A DNA stretch of 50,880 bases from CAXXOK01 sp964497495 (lineage in GTDB: Bacteria > Bacillota > Clostridia > Christensenellales > Aristaeellaceae), in NCBI GenBank assembly GCA_964497495.1, contig CAZCCZ010000018.1, positions 1 to 50,880 of the forward strand. Reading direction: 5' to 3'. Positions 7,601-14,463 of the stretch are shown here, in pieces (position 1 is the first letter of the stretch; each line of letters opens with the position of its first letter). Below the pieces are notes generated by a model that had not been told where the DNA came from, searched no databases, and saw only the letters and a list, made by a program, of their open reading frames with translations. The position numbers and the translations under genes are program-made.

Positions 7601-8293
7601 TTACTGGCGCCGCGGGTCGATCACTTCCGCCGCTTCGGCGAAACGCCCGTAGGAGCCGATGTTCTTCTCGTAGGCTTCCTTGGGATCGACGCCCTTCTTG
7701 ATGGCGTCCATCATCTTGCCAAGGTTGACGAACTGGTAGCCGATGACCTCTTTATCCTTGTCCAGACCGATCTTCAGCACGTAGCCCTCCGCCATTTCCA
7801 GGTAGCGCACGCCCTTTTTCATCGTGCCGTACATGGTGCCGATCTGGCTGCGCAGGCCCTTGCCCAAGTCCTCCAGCCCGGCGCCGATGGCCAGACCGCC
7901 CTCGGAAAACGCGCTCTGCGTGCGCCCGTAGGCGATCTGCAAGAACAGTTCCCGCATGGCGGTGTTGATGGCGTCGCACACAAGGTCGGTATTCAGGGCT
8001 TCCAGAATGGTTTTGCCGGGCAAAATTTCGGCGGCCATGGCGGCGGAATGCGTCATGCCGGAGCAGCCCAGCGTTTCCACCAGCGCTTCCTGTATCACGC
8101 CGTCCTTCACGTTCAGGGTCAGCTTGCAGGCGCCCTGCTGCGGCGCGCACCAGCCCACGCCGTGGGTAAAACCGCTGATGTCCGTAATCTGGCGGCTCTG
8201 CACCCATTTCCCTTCCTCGGGGATCGGGGCGGGGCCGTGGTCGGGGCCCTTTTTCACGCAGACCATTTCTTCCACTTCTCTGGAGTATTGCAT
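7601..8293 (-). CDS. NifU-like iron-sulfur cluster assembly scaffold protein
   Basis: Predicted scaffold on which Fe-S clusters are built before transfer. 230 residues. The NifU-N-like region shows cysteines in GWCAPQQGAC, LGCSGMTHS and LVCDAI, the spacing expected for cluster ligands; an unusual C-terminal extension contains FVNLGKMMDAIKKGVDPKEA and SYGRFAEAAEVIDP. A longer reading from 8410 exists, but the ATG at 8291-8293 is chosen because AGGAGGAACC precedes it and the promoter lies at 8349-8377. No cysteine desulfurase gene is adjacent. It is co-transcribed with the GGGtGRT gene. Confidence 0.85.
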   Translation of the reverse strand: MQYSREVEEMVCVKKGPDHGPAPIPEEGKWVQSRQITDISGFTHGVGWCAPQQGACKLTLNVKDGVIQEALVETLGCSGMTHSAAMAAEILPGKTILEALNTDLVCDAINTAMRELFLQIAYGRTQSAFSEGGLAIGAGLEDLGKGLRSQIGTMYGTMKKGVRYLEMAEGYVLKIGLDKDKEVIGYQFVNLGKMMDAIKKGVDPKEAYEKNIGSYGRFAEAAEVIDPRRQ

Positions 8294-8348
8294 GGTATCT
8301 GGTTCCTCCTGTCCGGTATCAAACTTCACGGTGAACGTACACTGGGGT

Positions 8349-8377
8349 AGTATAGCATATTTTGTCCGGCGCAGAAA
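8349..8377 (-). promoter_or_regulatory. Promoter of the scaffold/GGGtGRT operon
   Basis: Minus strand: -35 TTTCTG (8372-8377), 17-base spacer, -10 TATACT (8349-8354). It lies within the longer upstream reading frame and supports the start at 8293. Confidence 0.55.
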
Positions 8378-8439
8378 GGGCCTGTTCCGTATTTGATAAA
8401 AAAATGACATATGCTTTAGGTCGTGTCAACCGCGCTGGC

Positions 8440-8468
8440 TTGCGACGTTTCGGCGTATTTCGTATAAT
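8440..8468 (+). promoter_or_regulatory. Promoter of GNAT acetyltransferase
   Basis: -35 TTGCGA (8440-8445), 17-base spacer, perfect -10 TATAAT (8463-8468), 44 bases before the gene. Confidence 0.75.
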
Positions 8469-8512
8469 CGGAGGGGATTGAGCGACCGTCAGGTCGGAAG
8501 AGGAGGCGCGAT

Positions 8513-8983
8513 ATGGAGATCCGGCTCTACCCGTTCGCCGACGGAGACGTGGCCCTGCTGGAACGCTGGCTGCAAGCGGAGCACGTGAAACCGTGGTTTG
8601 AGCATCCGGCCGACTGGCTGCGCGAAGTGCGCGGCCGGAACGGCGAATTCAGCTTCATCCGGCATTTCATCATCCGGGCGGACGGCGCGCCCGTCGGCTT
8701 CTGCCAATATTACTCCTACCGGGAAAGCGGGGAAACATGGCACGGCGCTCTGCCGGCGGAAGGCACGTACAGCATCGATTACATGATCGGCGAAACGGCC
8801 TTCCTGCGCAGAGGTTGCGCGCGGGAAGCCGTCCTTCGCATGGTCGGGCTGATCGCCGCCGAGCCGGACGCTGAAAGGATCATCGTGCAGCCGGACGACG
8901 GCAACGCCGCCTCGCGCGGCACGCTGCTGTCGGCCGGGTTCGCCTACGACGCGTCCGACCGGCTTTTTCTGCTGGAACTGTGA
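8513..8983 (+). CDS. GNAT family N-acetyltransferase (AAC(6')-like)
   Basis: 156-residue single-domain acetyltransferase, predicted to move an acetyl group from acetyl-CoA to an amine. The HVKPWFEHP segment near residue 25, the core YSIDYMIGE strand and the following RRGCAREAVLRMVGLI helix fit the Acetyltransf_8 group, which includes aminoglycoside 6'-acetyltransferases and siderophore or unknown-substrate enzymes. A resistance function cannot be claimed from this. The ATG follows GAGGAGGCG, with a strong promoter of its own. The next gene has a separate promoter, so this is a single-gene unit. Confidence 0.8.
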   Translation: MEIRLYPFADGDVALLERWLQAEHVKPWFEHPADWLREVRGRNGEFSFIRHFIIRADGAPVGFCQYYSYRESGETWHGALPAEGTYSIDYMIGETAFLRRGCAREAVLRMVGLIAAEPDAERIIVQPDDGNAASRGTLLSAGFAYDASDRLFLLEL

Positions 8984-9047
8984 CCCGCGGATAATTCCCC
9001 CGGTCGCCGTTTCAGCGCTCGGAACGCATGTCTCAGGCCCGCCCGGA

Positions 9048-9077
9048 TTGCGCAACCCCACCGCCGCATGGTATAAT
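9048..9077 (+). promoter_or_regulatory. Promoter of the CbxX/SpoVK-like AAA+ gene
   Basis: -35 TTGCGC (9048-9053), 18-base spacer, perfect -10 TATAAT (9072-9077). Transcription would start near 9084, downstream of the farthest upstream in-frame ATG at 9028, which fixes the start at 9133. Confidence 0.7.
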
Positions 9078-9132
9078 AACCGCGATTTTACAAGAATTCG
9101 CCCCCAACGGCGGGGCCGAAGGAGCGCCGCCC

Positions 9133-10335
9133 ATGGATCGCAAGGAAGAGATCATCAAGCTGCAAATGGACGTCATCAACCAGATGACGCGCACGAACCT
9201 GCGCCGCGTCGCCGACGATCTTTGGGGCGTGCCCACGCTCCAGTCCGGCGGCGTGCCCGCGGTGAAGGAGACGGCGGGGGTTCCGCCCGTCCCGGCGGAG
9301 GCACAGCCTGCCGCCGCGCCGGAAAGCGCACGGCAGCCGGAAGCGCAGCCCGCGCAGGAAGCGCCGGAACCCATCGAGGATCTGAAAAAGGAACTGGAAG
9401 GCTACATCGGGCTGACCGTCATCAAAAAAGAAGTGCAGAGCCTCATCAACCTTGTGACGGTGCAGAAACTGCGCAAGCAGAACGACCTGCCCGTGGAAGA
9501 CCTGTCCCTGCACATGGTGTTTTCCGGCAACCCCGGCACCGGCAAAACGATGATCGCACGCCTGATGAGCCGCATTTACAGGAGCCTCGGCATCCTGTCC
9601 AAGGGGCAGCTGGTGGAGGTGGACCGCGGCGGGCTGGTGGCCGGGTACGTAGGCCAGACCGCCATTAAAACGGGCGAGGCCGTGCAAAAGGCGCTTGGCG
9701 GCGTGCTGTTCGTGGACGAGGCCTACGCGCTGACCGACCACGGGGAAAACGACTACGGCCAGGAAGCAGTGGATACGCTGCTGAAGGCCATGGAAGACCA
9801 CCGGGACGACCTGGTGGTGATCGTGGCGGGCTACACGAAGCTGATGGAGACGTTCGTGCATTCCAACCCCGGCCTGGAAAGCCGTTTCAACCGTTTCATG
9901 CGTTTCCCGGACTACACGGTGGAGGAGATGCTCGCCATCTTCGATATGCGCTGTCAAAAGAGCGGCTACACGCTCGCCGACGACGCTCGCGATTTGCTTA
10001 AGAGCCTGCTGGCGCTGTTGAGCCTGGACACGGACGGTTTCGGCAACGCGCGCGGCGTGCGCAACCTGTTCGAACGGGCCGTGAGCGCGCAGGCCGACCG
10101 GCTGGCGTCTCTTGCGACCGTGACCCGGGAGGAACTGATGCTGCTCACCAGCGCGGATATCCGCGCCGCCGCGGGCGACGAGCGAACCGCCGAAAAAAAG
10201 GCGGACCCCCCCGCGCCGAACGCGAAACCCGACGCCGCCGCAAAGAAAAAGCCCGCCGAAGCGGACGCCGAAGAAACCGGAAGCACCGTGGAGCAGCTTT
10301 TCAACGCCGCAAAACCGCCGAAGTCCGCACCGTAA
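9133..10335 (+). CDS. CbxX/CfqX (SpoVK-like) AAA+ ATPase
   Basis: 400-residue AAA+ protein of the CbxX/CfqX family, which includes Rubisco activase CbbX and sporulation protein SpoVK; the substrate remodelled here is unknown. After a Pro/Ala-rich stretch (about residues 40-75) the AAA domain begins at ELEGYIGL, with Walker A GNPGTGKT (132-139), Walker B GGVLFVDEAYAL, sensor 1 VIVAGYTKLME, an arginine-finger region LESRFNRFMRFPDYT and sensor 2 GNARGVRNLFERAV. The tail is a low-complexity Lys/Pro/Ala segment. ATG at 9133 is preceded by AAGGAG. The gene is monocistronic, ending in a terminator at 10362-10389, with no Rubisco or spore-coat neighbours. Confidence 0.85.
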   Translation: MDRKEEIIKLQMDVINQMTRTNLRRVADDLWGVPTLQSGGVPAVKETAGVPPVPAEAQPAAAPESARQPEAQPAQEAPEPIEDLKKELEGYIGLTVIKKEVQSLINLVTVQKLRKQNDLPVEDLSLHMVFSGNPGTGKTMIARLMSRIYRSLGILSKGQLVEVDRGGLVAGYVGQTAIKTGEAVQKALGGVLFVDEAYALTDHGENDYGQEAVDTLLKAMEDHRDDLVVIVAGYTKLMETFVHSNPGLESRFNRFMRFPDYTVEEMLAIFDMRCQKSGYTLADDARDLLKSLLALLSLDTDGFGNARGVRNLFERAVSAQADRLASLATVTREELMLLTSADIRAAAGDERTAEKKADPPAPNAKPDAAAKKKPAEADAEETGSTVEQLFNAAKPPKSAP

Positions 10336-10346
10336 AGGCGCGACGT

Positions 10347-11249
10347 TTATTCCGCCTTGCAGGCCGCCGCCTTTTCGCGGCGGCCTTTTCCGAATGCCGA
10401 TACCGCCGAGCCCGCCACGATGAGGGCGCACGCGCCCAGCAGGTTCCAGCTGAACCGCGCCTTTCCGAAGCACAGCAGCAGCGCGCTGGAAAGCAGCGGC
10501 GCCACGTAGGAAAGCGTGCCCAACAGCTTGATGTTGCCGTGTTTCACCCCGTAATCCCACGCGTAGAAGGCCAGGCCAACCGGCCCAAGCCCCATCAGCA
10601 GGATCGGCAGCCATTCCGCGCCCCGCGGCACGACGGTCTCCTCCAGCAGCAGGTGGAGCGCAAGCGACAACAGCGCGGTCGCTCCGCAGAACGCCCCGAT
10701 GAGGATCGTCGGGGCGGCCTGATGTTTCCGGGAAAGCACGGTGTATACGGCCCATACCACGGCGCAGCCCAACGCCAGCAGGTAGCCGGGCAGATACCGC
10801 GCGTCCAGTTGGAGGGCGCCGCCCTTCAGCAGCAGCACGGTCACGCCGCCGAAACCCAGTAAAACACCCAGCACATGGCGCGTCCGCAGCTTCTCCCCCG
10901 GCAGAAAGGCCGAAAACAGCACGATCAGCACCGGCCACAGGTAGTTGATCAGGTTGGCTTCCACGGCCGGCGCGCTGCGCATGGCCATGAAGTACAGCGC
11001 ATGATAGCCGAACAGCCCCAGCACGCCGTTGACCCACACCCCCACGGGTTGCCGGAACACCGAAAAATCGCTTCCCGAGCGGACGAACGCCGCGACCCCG
11101 GCCAGAAAAGCGATAAAGAAGGCCATGGCCGTAAGCTGGAACGGCGGGATGCGACCGCAGTACGACGTAAGCAGCGCCAGCCCGCCCCACAGGAGGATCG
11201 CGCCGAAGCCCGCAAGCCCGGCCCGGTTGCGCGGGGTGATCCGGTTCAT
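10347..11249 (-). CDS. EamA/DMT family exporter (YddG-like)
   Basis: 300-residue membrane protein with about ten hydrophobic segments and two EamA repeats, typical of drug/metabolite transporters. The segment APAVEANLINYLWPVLIVLF resembles the YddG aromatic amino-acid exporter branch, so metabolite export is likely, but the substrate is unproven. The C-terminus is basic (GKGRREKAAACKAE). The start at 11247-11249 is followed immediately by a polar N-terminus (MNRITPRNRAG). The DUF4867 gene ends 45 bases upstream on the same strand, so the two may be co-transcribed. Its 3' end overlaps the terminator of the convergent AAA+ gene. Confidence 0.85.
   Translation of the reverse strand: MNRITPRNRAGLAGFGAILLWGGLALLTSYCGRIPPFQLTAMAFFIAFLAGVAAFVRSGSDFSVFRQPVGVWVNGVLGLFGYHALYFMAMRSAPAVEANLINYLWPVLIVLFSAFLPGEKLRTRHVLGVLLGFGGVTVLLLKGGALQLDARYLPGYLLALGCAVVWAVYTVLSRKHQAAPTILIGAFCGATALLSLALHLLLEETVVPRGAEWLPILLMGLGPVGLAFYAWDYGVKHGNIKLLGTLSYVAPLLSSALLLCFGKARFSWNLLGACALIVAGSAVSAFGKGRREKAAACKAE
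10362..10389 (+). terminator. Terminator of the AAA+ gene inside the convergent exporter gene
   Basis: Perfect 9-bp GC stem GGCCGCCGC/GCGGCGGCC (10362-10370 with 10377-10385) followed by TTTT. It starts 26 bases after the AAA+ stop codon but lies within the last codons of the minus-strand exporter gene, so one sequence serves both coding and termination. Confidence 0.7.
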
Positions 11250-11294
11250 CGTTTTTTCCGCCTTTCGCGCAGGGAAGGAAAATCCGCTACGCGG

Positions 11295-11963
11295 TCAATA
11301 CCTGATTACGAAGTTTTCGCCGTGCAGGCCCGGGTACGCGCCCGCTTCGACCTCGGCGCGGCTTTCCGGATGGGCGACCAGCCATTTGTCCCTCGCCCAC
11401 AGCAGGCGCCCGTCCCCGCCTTCGGGGCGCGGGCCGGTAAGCGGCTCGTTGGTGCCGCGCGGCAGCACGATGATGTCCCGGTAGCCCGCGTCCGTAGTCT
11501 GGCAGGGCGCGTAATGCAGGGTGGTGGCGTACAGCTCCACAGTCGTCCCCTTGGGTACGAAAAATCCGACTATCTTCCCCGCGGGCAGGTCGAACCCTTC
11601 CATGTCCTGTTGGGCGGCCAGCAGCACGACCAGATCGCTCACGGCGATGTTGTGCTCGCTGGAACGGTGGTATTCCAGGCAGTTGAGCGCCGTGCCGTGA
11701 CCCCAGCAGCAGCCCAGCTCGCAGGCCGATTCGCCGCGCAGGATGCTCTGGGCGGCTTTAAAATCGGGCAGGGCTTCCAGCTCCGGCAGCACGGCCACGT
11801 ACTTCACGCCCGCGTCGGGCATTTCGGTCGCCTTCTCGCACGCCGCCATCAGCGCGGAAGCGTCGAACGGCACCACGCGCCCGAAGCGGGCGAACTCCGC
11901 GTCGTATACCGAAAAGAAGGGCAGGTTCGGGTTTTTTTCGCGCAACGTCTGTAAAGTATTCAT
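11295..11963 (-). CDS. DUF4867 family protein
   Basis: 222-residue soluble protein matching DUF4867 (recognised from the sequence pattern, not searched). Visible features are a YRDIIVLPRGTNEPLTGPRP segment (about residues 165-184), a HNIAVSDLVVLLAAQQDM strand and a cupin-like GFFVPKGTTVELYATTLHYAPC stretch with histidine and cysteine. The FFVPKG...LHYAPC pattern resembles metal-binding cupins such as sugar isomerases or ureidoglycolate lyase. A carbohydrate-related role is a guess from fold and from the sugar genes found elsewhere in the window. The ATG follows GGGAGG and a promoter lies at 12029-12057. Confidence 0.75.
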   Translation of the reverse strand: MNTLQTLREKNPNLPFFSVYDAEFARFGRVVPFDASALMAACEKATEMPDAGVKYVAVLPELEALPDFKAAQSILRGESACELGCCWGHGTALNCLEYHRSSEHNIAVSDLVVLLAAQQDMEGFDLPAGKIVGFFVPKGTTVELYATTLHYAPCQTTDAGYRDIIVLPRGTNEPLTGPRPEGGDGRLLWARDKWLVAHPESRAEVEAGAYPGLHGENFVIRY

Positions 11964-12028
11964 TCGTTTGCCTCCCTGACGTAGAATATGAAACCGCGCC
12001 GCCGCACGGCACGGGAACCGTCTAAAAC

Positions 12029-12057
12029 AGCATACACCAGCCGGGCTTGCGCTTCAA
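12029..12057 (-). promoter_or_regulatory. Promoter of DUF4867 gene
   Basis: Minus strand: -35 TTGAAG (12052-12057), 17-base spacer, -10 TATGCT (12029-12034), 66 bases before the start. It is divergent from the pflX-like promoter only 20 bases away. Confidence 0.6.
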
Positions 12058-12076
12058 GTGGTAAATTCCGTTCTTC

Positions 12077-12105
12077 TTGCCTCCTGCGCGCCGCCGTGCT
12101 ATCCT
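12077..12105 (+). promoter_or_regulatory. Promoter of PflX-like radical SAM gene
   Basis: -35 TTGCCT (12077-12082), 17-base spacer, -10 TATCCT (12100-12105), then AGGAGG (12117-12122) eight bases before the ATG. Confidence 0.6.
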
Positions 12106-12130
12106 GTGCATACGATAGGAGGCCTGAACC

Positions 12131-13027
12131 ATGCGTTGCAATCTCTGCCCCCGGCGCTGCGACGCCCTGCGCACGGAAACCGAAGGTCACGGCGCGTGCG
12201 GCATGGGCACGCTGCCGGTGGTGGCCCGCGCCGCCAGACATTTCTGGGAGGAGCCGTGCATCAGCGGCGTAAACGGCAGTGGCACGGTGTTCTTCTGCGG
12301 CTGCTCGCTGGGCTGCGTGTTCTGCCAGAATGCGCCCCTCAGCCGGGGAACGCTACAGGGAAAGACGTTCGCTCCGCGCGCGCTGGCGGAGCTTTTCCGG
12401 CGTGTGGAAGCGCTGGGCGTGCATAACCTGAACCTGGTCAGCCCGTCCCATTTCGCGCCCGCCGTGTTCGAGGCGCTTTCGATTTACAAGCCGCAGATTC
12501 CCGTCGTTTGGAATTCCGGCGGCTACGAAAGCCTGCAAACCGTTCGGGCGGCCCGCGGGCTGGTGGACGTGTTCCTGCCGGATTTCAAGTACGCCAAGGC
12601 TTCCACCGCCGCCGAGCTGGCTTTCGCGCCGGATTACTTTCCCGTCGCTCTGGCCGCAATTGCCGCCATGTGCGCGCAGACCGGCGCGCCCGTATACGAC
12701 GGAAACGGGCTGATGTTACGCGGCACGCTGATCCGCCACCTCGTGCTGCCCCTCCGGGTGGACGAAACGCTGACGATTCTGGATACGGTAGCCCGCAAGC
12801 TGCCGCCCGGCACGCCCGTAAGCCTGATGCGACAGTACACGCCCATGAACGGGGTTATGGCCAAGGGCCTCGACCGGCGGCTGACCCGGCGGGAATACGA
12901 CCGCGCGTGCGCGCGGTTCTTCGCCCTCGGGCTTCCCGGCTATTTACAGGAAGAAGGGGCCGCCCGCAGCGCCTACACCCCCGCGTTCATGGACGCGGAA
13001 AGCACGGCGCTGTTCGGCGGCCTGTAA
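12131..13027 (+). CDS. PflX-like radical SAM protein
   Basis: 298-residue radical S-adenosylmethionine enzyme of the COG1313/PflX type, related to pyruvate formate-lyase activases. The radical SAM cluster motif is CSLGCVFC (CxxxCxxC) near residue 57. An N-terminal cysteine-rich segment, CNLCPRRC...GACGMG, could hold a further cluster or metal. The GTVFFCGCSLGCVFCQN context and VWNSGGYE (SAM-binding GGE-like motif) are characteristic. The usual glycyl-radical enzyme partner is not encoded nearby, so the target is unknown. The gene stands alone with its own promoter and converges on mnmE with only 8 bases between. Confidence 0.85.
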   Translation: MRCNLCPRRCDALRTETEGHGACGMGTLPVVARAARHFWEEPCISGVNGSGTVFFCGCSLGCVFCQNAPLSRGTLQGKTFAPRALAELFRRVEALGVHNLNLVSPSHFAPAVFEALSIYKPQIPVVWNSGGYESLQTVRAARGLVDVFLPDFKYAKASTAAELAFAPDYFPVALAAIAAMCAQTGAPVYDGNGLMLRGTLIRHLVLPLRVDETLTILDTVARKLPPGTPVSLMRQYTPMNGVMAKGLDRRLTRREYDRACARFFALGLPGYLQEEGAARSAYTPAFMDAESTALFGGL

Positions 13028-13035
13028 GGTAATCC

Positions 13036-14388
13036 TTATTTCCCCACGCAGAACGTGGAGAAAATTTCGTCCAGCAGCTTGTCGTCCACGCTGTCCCCGG
13101 TGATGCGTCCCAGCGTCCACAGCGCTTCCCGCAGGTCTACCGCCGCCACGTCCGGCGGGAGGCCGCTTTCCAGCGCGTTTCGCGCCTGCGCAAGCCGCTC
13201 CGCGGCCTGCCGCGCGGCGGCCATGTGCCGCTCGTGGGTCAGCATACCCTCGCGGGGGATCTTCGCCTGCTCCGCCAGGAAGGCGCGCACGGCGTCCAGT
13301 CCCTGCCCGGTTCGGGCCGACAGCGTGAGGACGGGCGTGTGGCGCGTAGCCGCCGCAACCTCCGCCGCCGTCACCGCGGGCGGCGTGTCCTCCTTGTTCA
13401 GCAGCACCGCGCAGGGGCAATCCGTCTCCATCGCAAGCAGCGCGCGCTCGTCCCCGGTCAGCGGCTGCGACGCGTCCACCAGCAGCAGCGCAGCGTCCGC
13501 GCGGGCCACCGCCGCCTTCGCGCGCTCTACGCCGATGCGTTCCACGGCGTCCCCGCTTTCCCGCAGGCCCGCCGTGTCCATCAGCAAGACGTTCAGGCCG
13601 TCGACCGTAAAACTGCCTTCCAGCACGTCCCGCGTGGTGCCGGGCACGTCCGTCACGATGGCGCGCTCCTCCCCCAGCAGGGCGTTGAACAGCGTACTCT
13701 TGCCCACGTTGGGGCGGCCGCACAGCGCCACGCGCAGCCCGTCCCGCAGGATGCGCGCGCCGCGCTCGTCCACGGCCGCGTTTAATTCGCTTATCAGCGC
13801 GTCCAGCCCGGCCAGCAGATCGCCGGTGGCTTCCTCCTCACCGATCTCGTCGGGAAAATCGAGGTGCGCCTCCACCCCGGCCAGCAGAACCACCAGCTTC
13901 TCCTGCGCCTGCCGGATGAACCGGCTCGCGCCGCCCGCCAGCAGCGCTTCCTCTGTTTTCAGGGCCGCCGCGGAGCGCGCGCCGATTACGCCCATCACGG
14001 CCTCGGCCTGGGATAGGTCGATGCGTCCGTTCAGGAACGCGCGGCGGGTAAACTCCCCCGCCTCCGCGGGCCGCGCGCCCAGCGCCACCAGCCGCCTCAC
14101 CGCCACGGCCGCGGCCGCGTAGCCGCCGTGCACGTGCAGCTCGCACACGTCCTCGCGCGTATAGGTATTGGGGGCGTACATCGCCACGCCCATGGCTTCG
14201 TCCAGCGGATTCCCGGCCTCGTCCGTCAGGTGGCCGTACAGCAGGCGGTGATCCTCGTAGGGCGGTTCCCGTTTCGCCGCGCGGAAAGCGTGCGTAAACA
14301 GCGCGACCGCGTTTTCGCCGCTTACGCGCACGATGGCCACGCCGCCCTCGCCCGCCGCCGTGGCGACGCCCACGATGGTATCCCGCAT
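13036..14388 (-). CDS. mnmE: tRNA modification GTPase MnmE
   Basis: With MnmG it installs the carboxymethylaminomethyl group on wobble uridine 34 of certain tRNAs. 450 residues, full length. The N-terminal folate-binding domain starts at DTIVGVATAAGEGGVAIVRV. The G domain shows G1 GRPNVGKST, G2 GTTRD, G3 DTAG and G4 LNKED. The C-terminus ends in the conserved FCVGK with the functional cysteine. The start at 14386-14388 is preferred over an upstream in-frame ATG at 14499 because GGAGGGAACC precedes it and the family N-terminus begins there. mnmG, rnpA and yidC are not adjacent. It is divergent from addB, with 75 bases between. Confidence 0.95.
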   Translation of the reverse strand: MRDTIVGVATAAGEGGVAIVRVSGENAVALFTHAFRAAKREPPYEDHRLLYGHLTDEAGNPLDEAMGVAMYAPNTYTREDVCELHVHGGYAAAAVAVRRLVALGARPAEAGEFTRRAFLNGRIDLSQAEAVMGVIGARSAAALKTEEALLAGGASRFIRQAQEKLVVLLAGVEAHLDFPDEIGEEEATGDLLAGLDALISELNAAVDERGARILRDGLRVALCGRPNVGKSTLFNALLGEERAIVTDVPGTTRDVLEGSFTVDGLNVLLMDTAGLRESGDAVERIGVERAKAAVARADAALLLVDASQPLTGDERALLAMETDCPCAVLLNKEDTPPAVTAAEVAAATRHTPVLTLSARTGQGLDAVRAFLAEQAKIPREGMLTHERHMAAARQAAERLAQARNALESGLPPDVAAVDLREALWTLGRITGDSVDDKLLDEIFSTFCVGK

Positions 14389-14421
14389 ACGGTTCCCTCC
14401 CCAAACGCTATTATCTGTGTT

Positions 14422-14450
14422 ATTATAACATATCGGGATTCGCGTCGGAA
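14422..14450 (-). promoter_or_regulatory. mnmE promoter in the mnmE/addB divergent region
   Basis: Minus strand: -35 TTCCGA (14445-14450), 17-base spacer, perfect -10 TATAAT (14422-14427). The same AT-rich patch offers TATTAT on the plus strand for addB, but I see no good -35 for it. Confidence 0.55.
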
Positions 14451-14463
14451 AGAAGGGTTCGCC

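Noticed and set aside
9088..11190. 700-codon open frame opposite the AAA+ and EamA genes
   Set aside because: Runs antisense to the AAA+ gene and in another frame of the EamA gene, with low-complexity Arg/Gly/His sequence and no motif.
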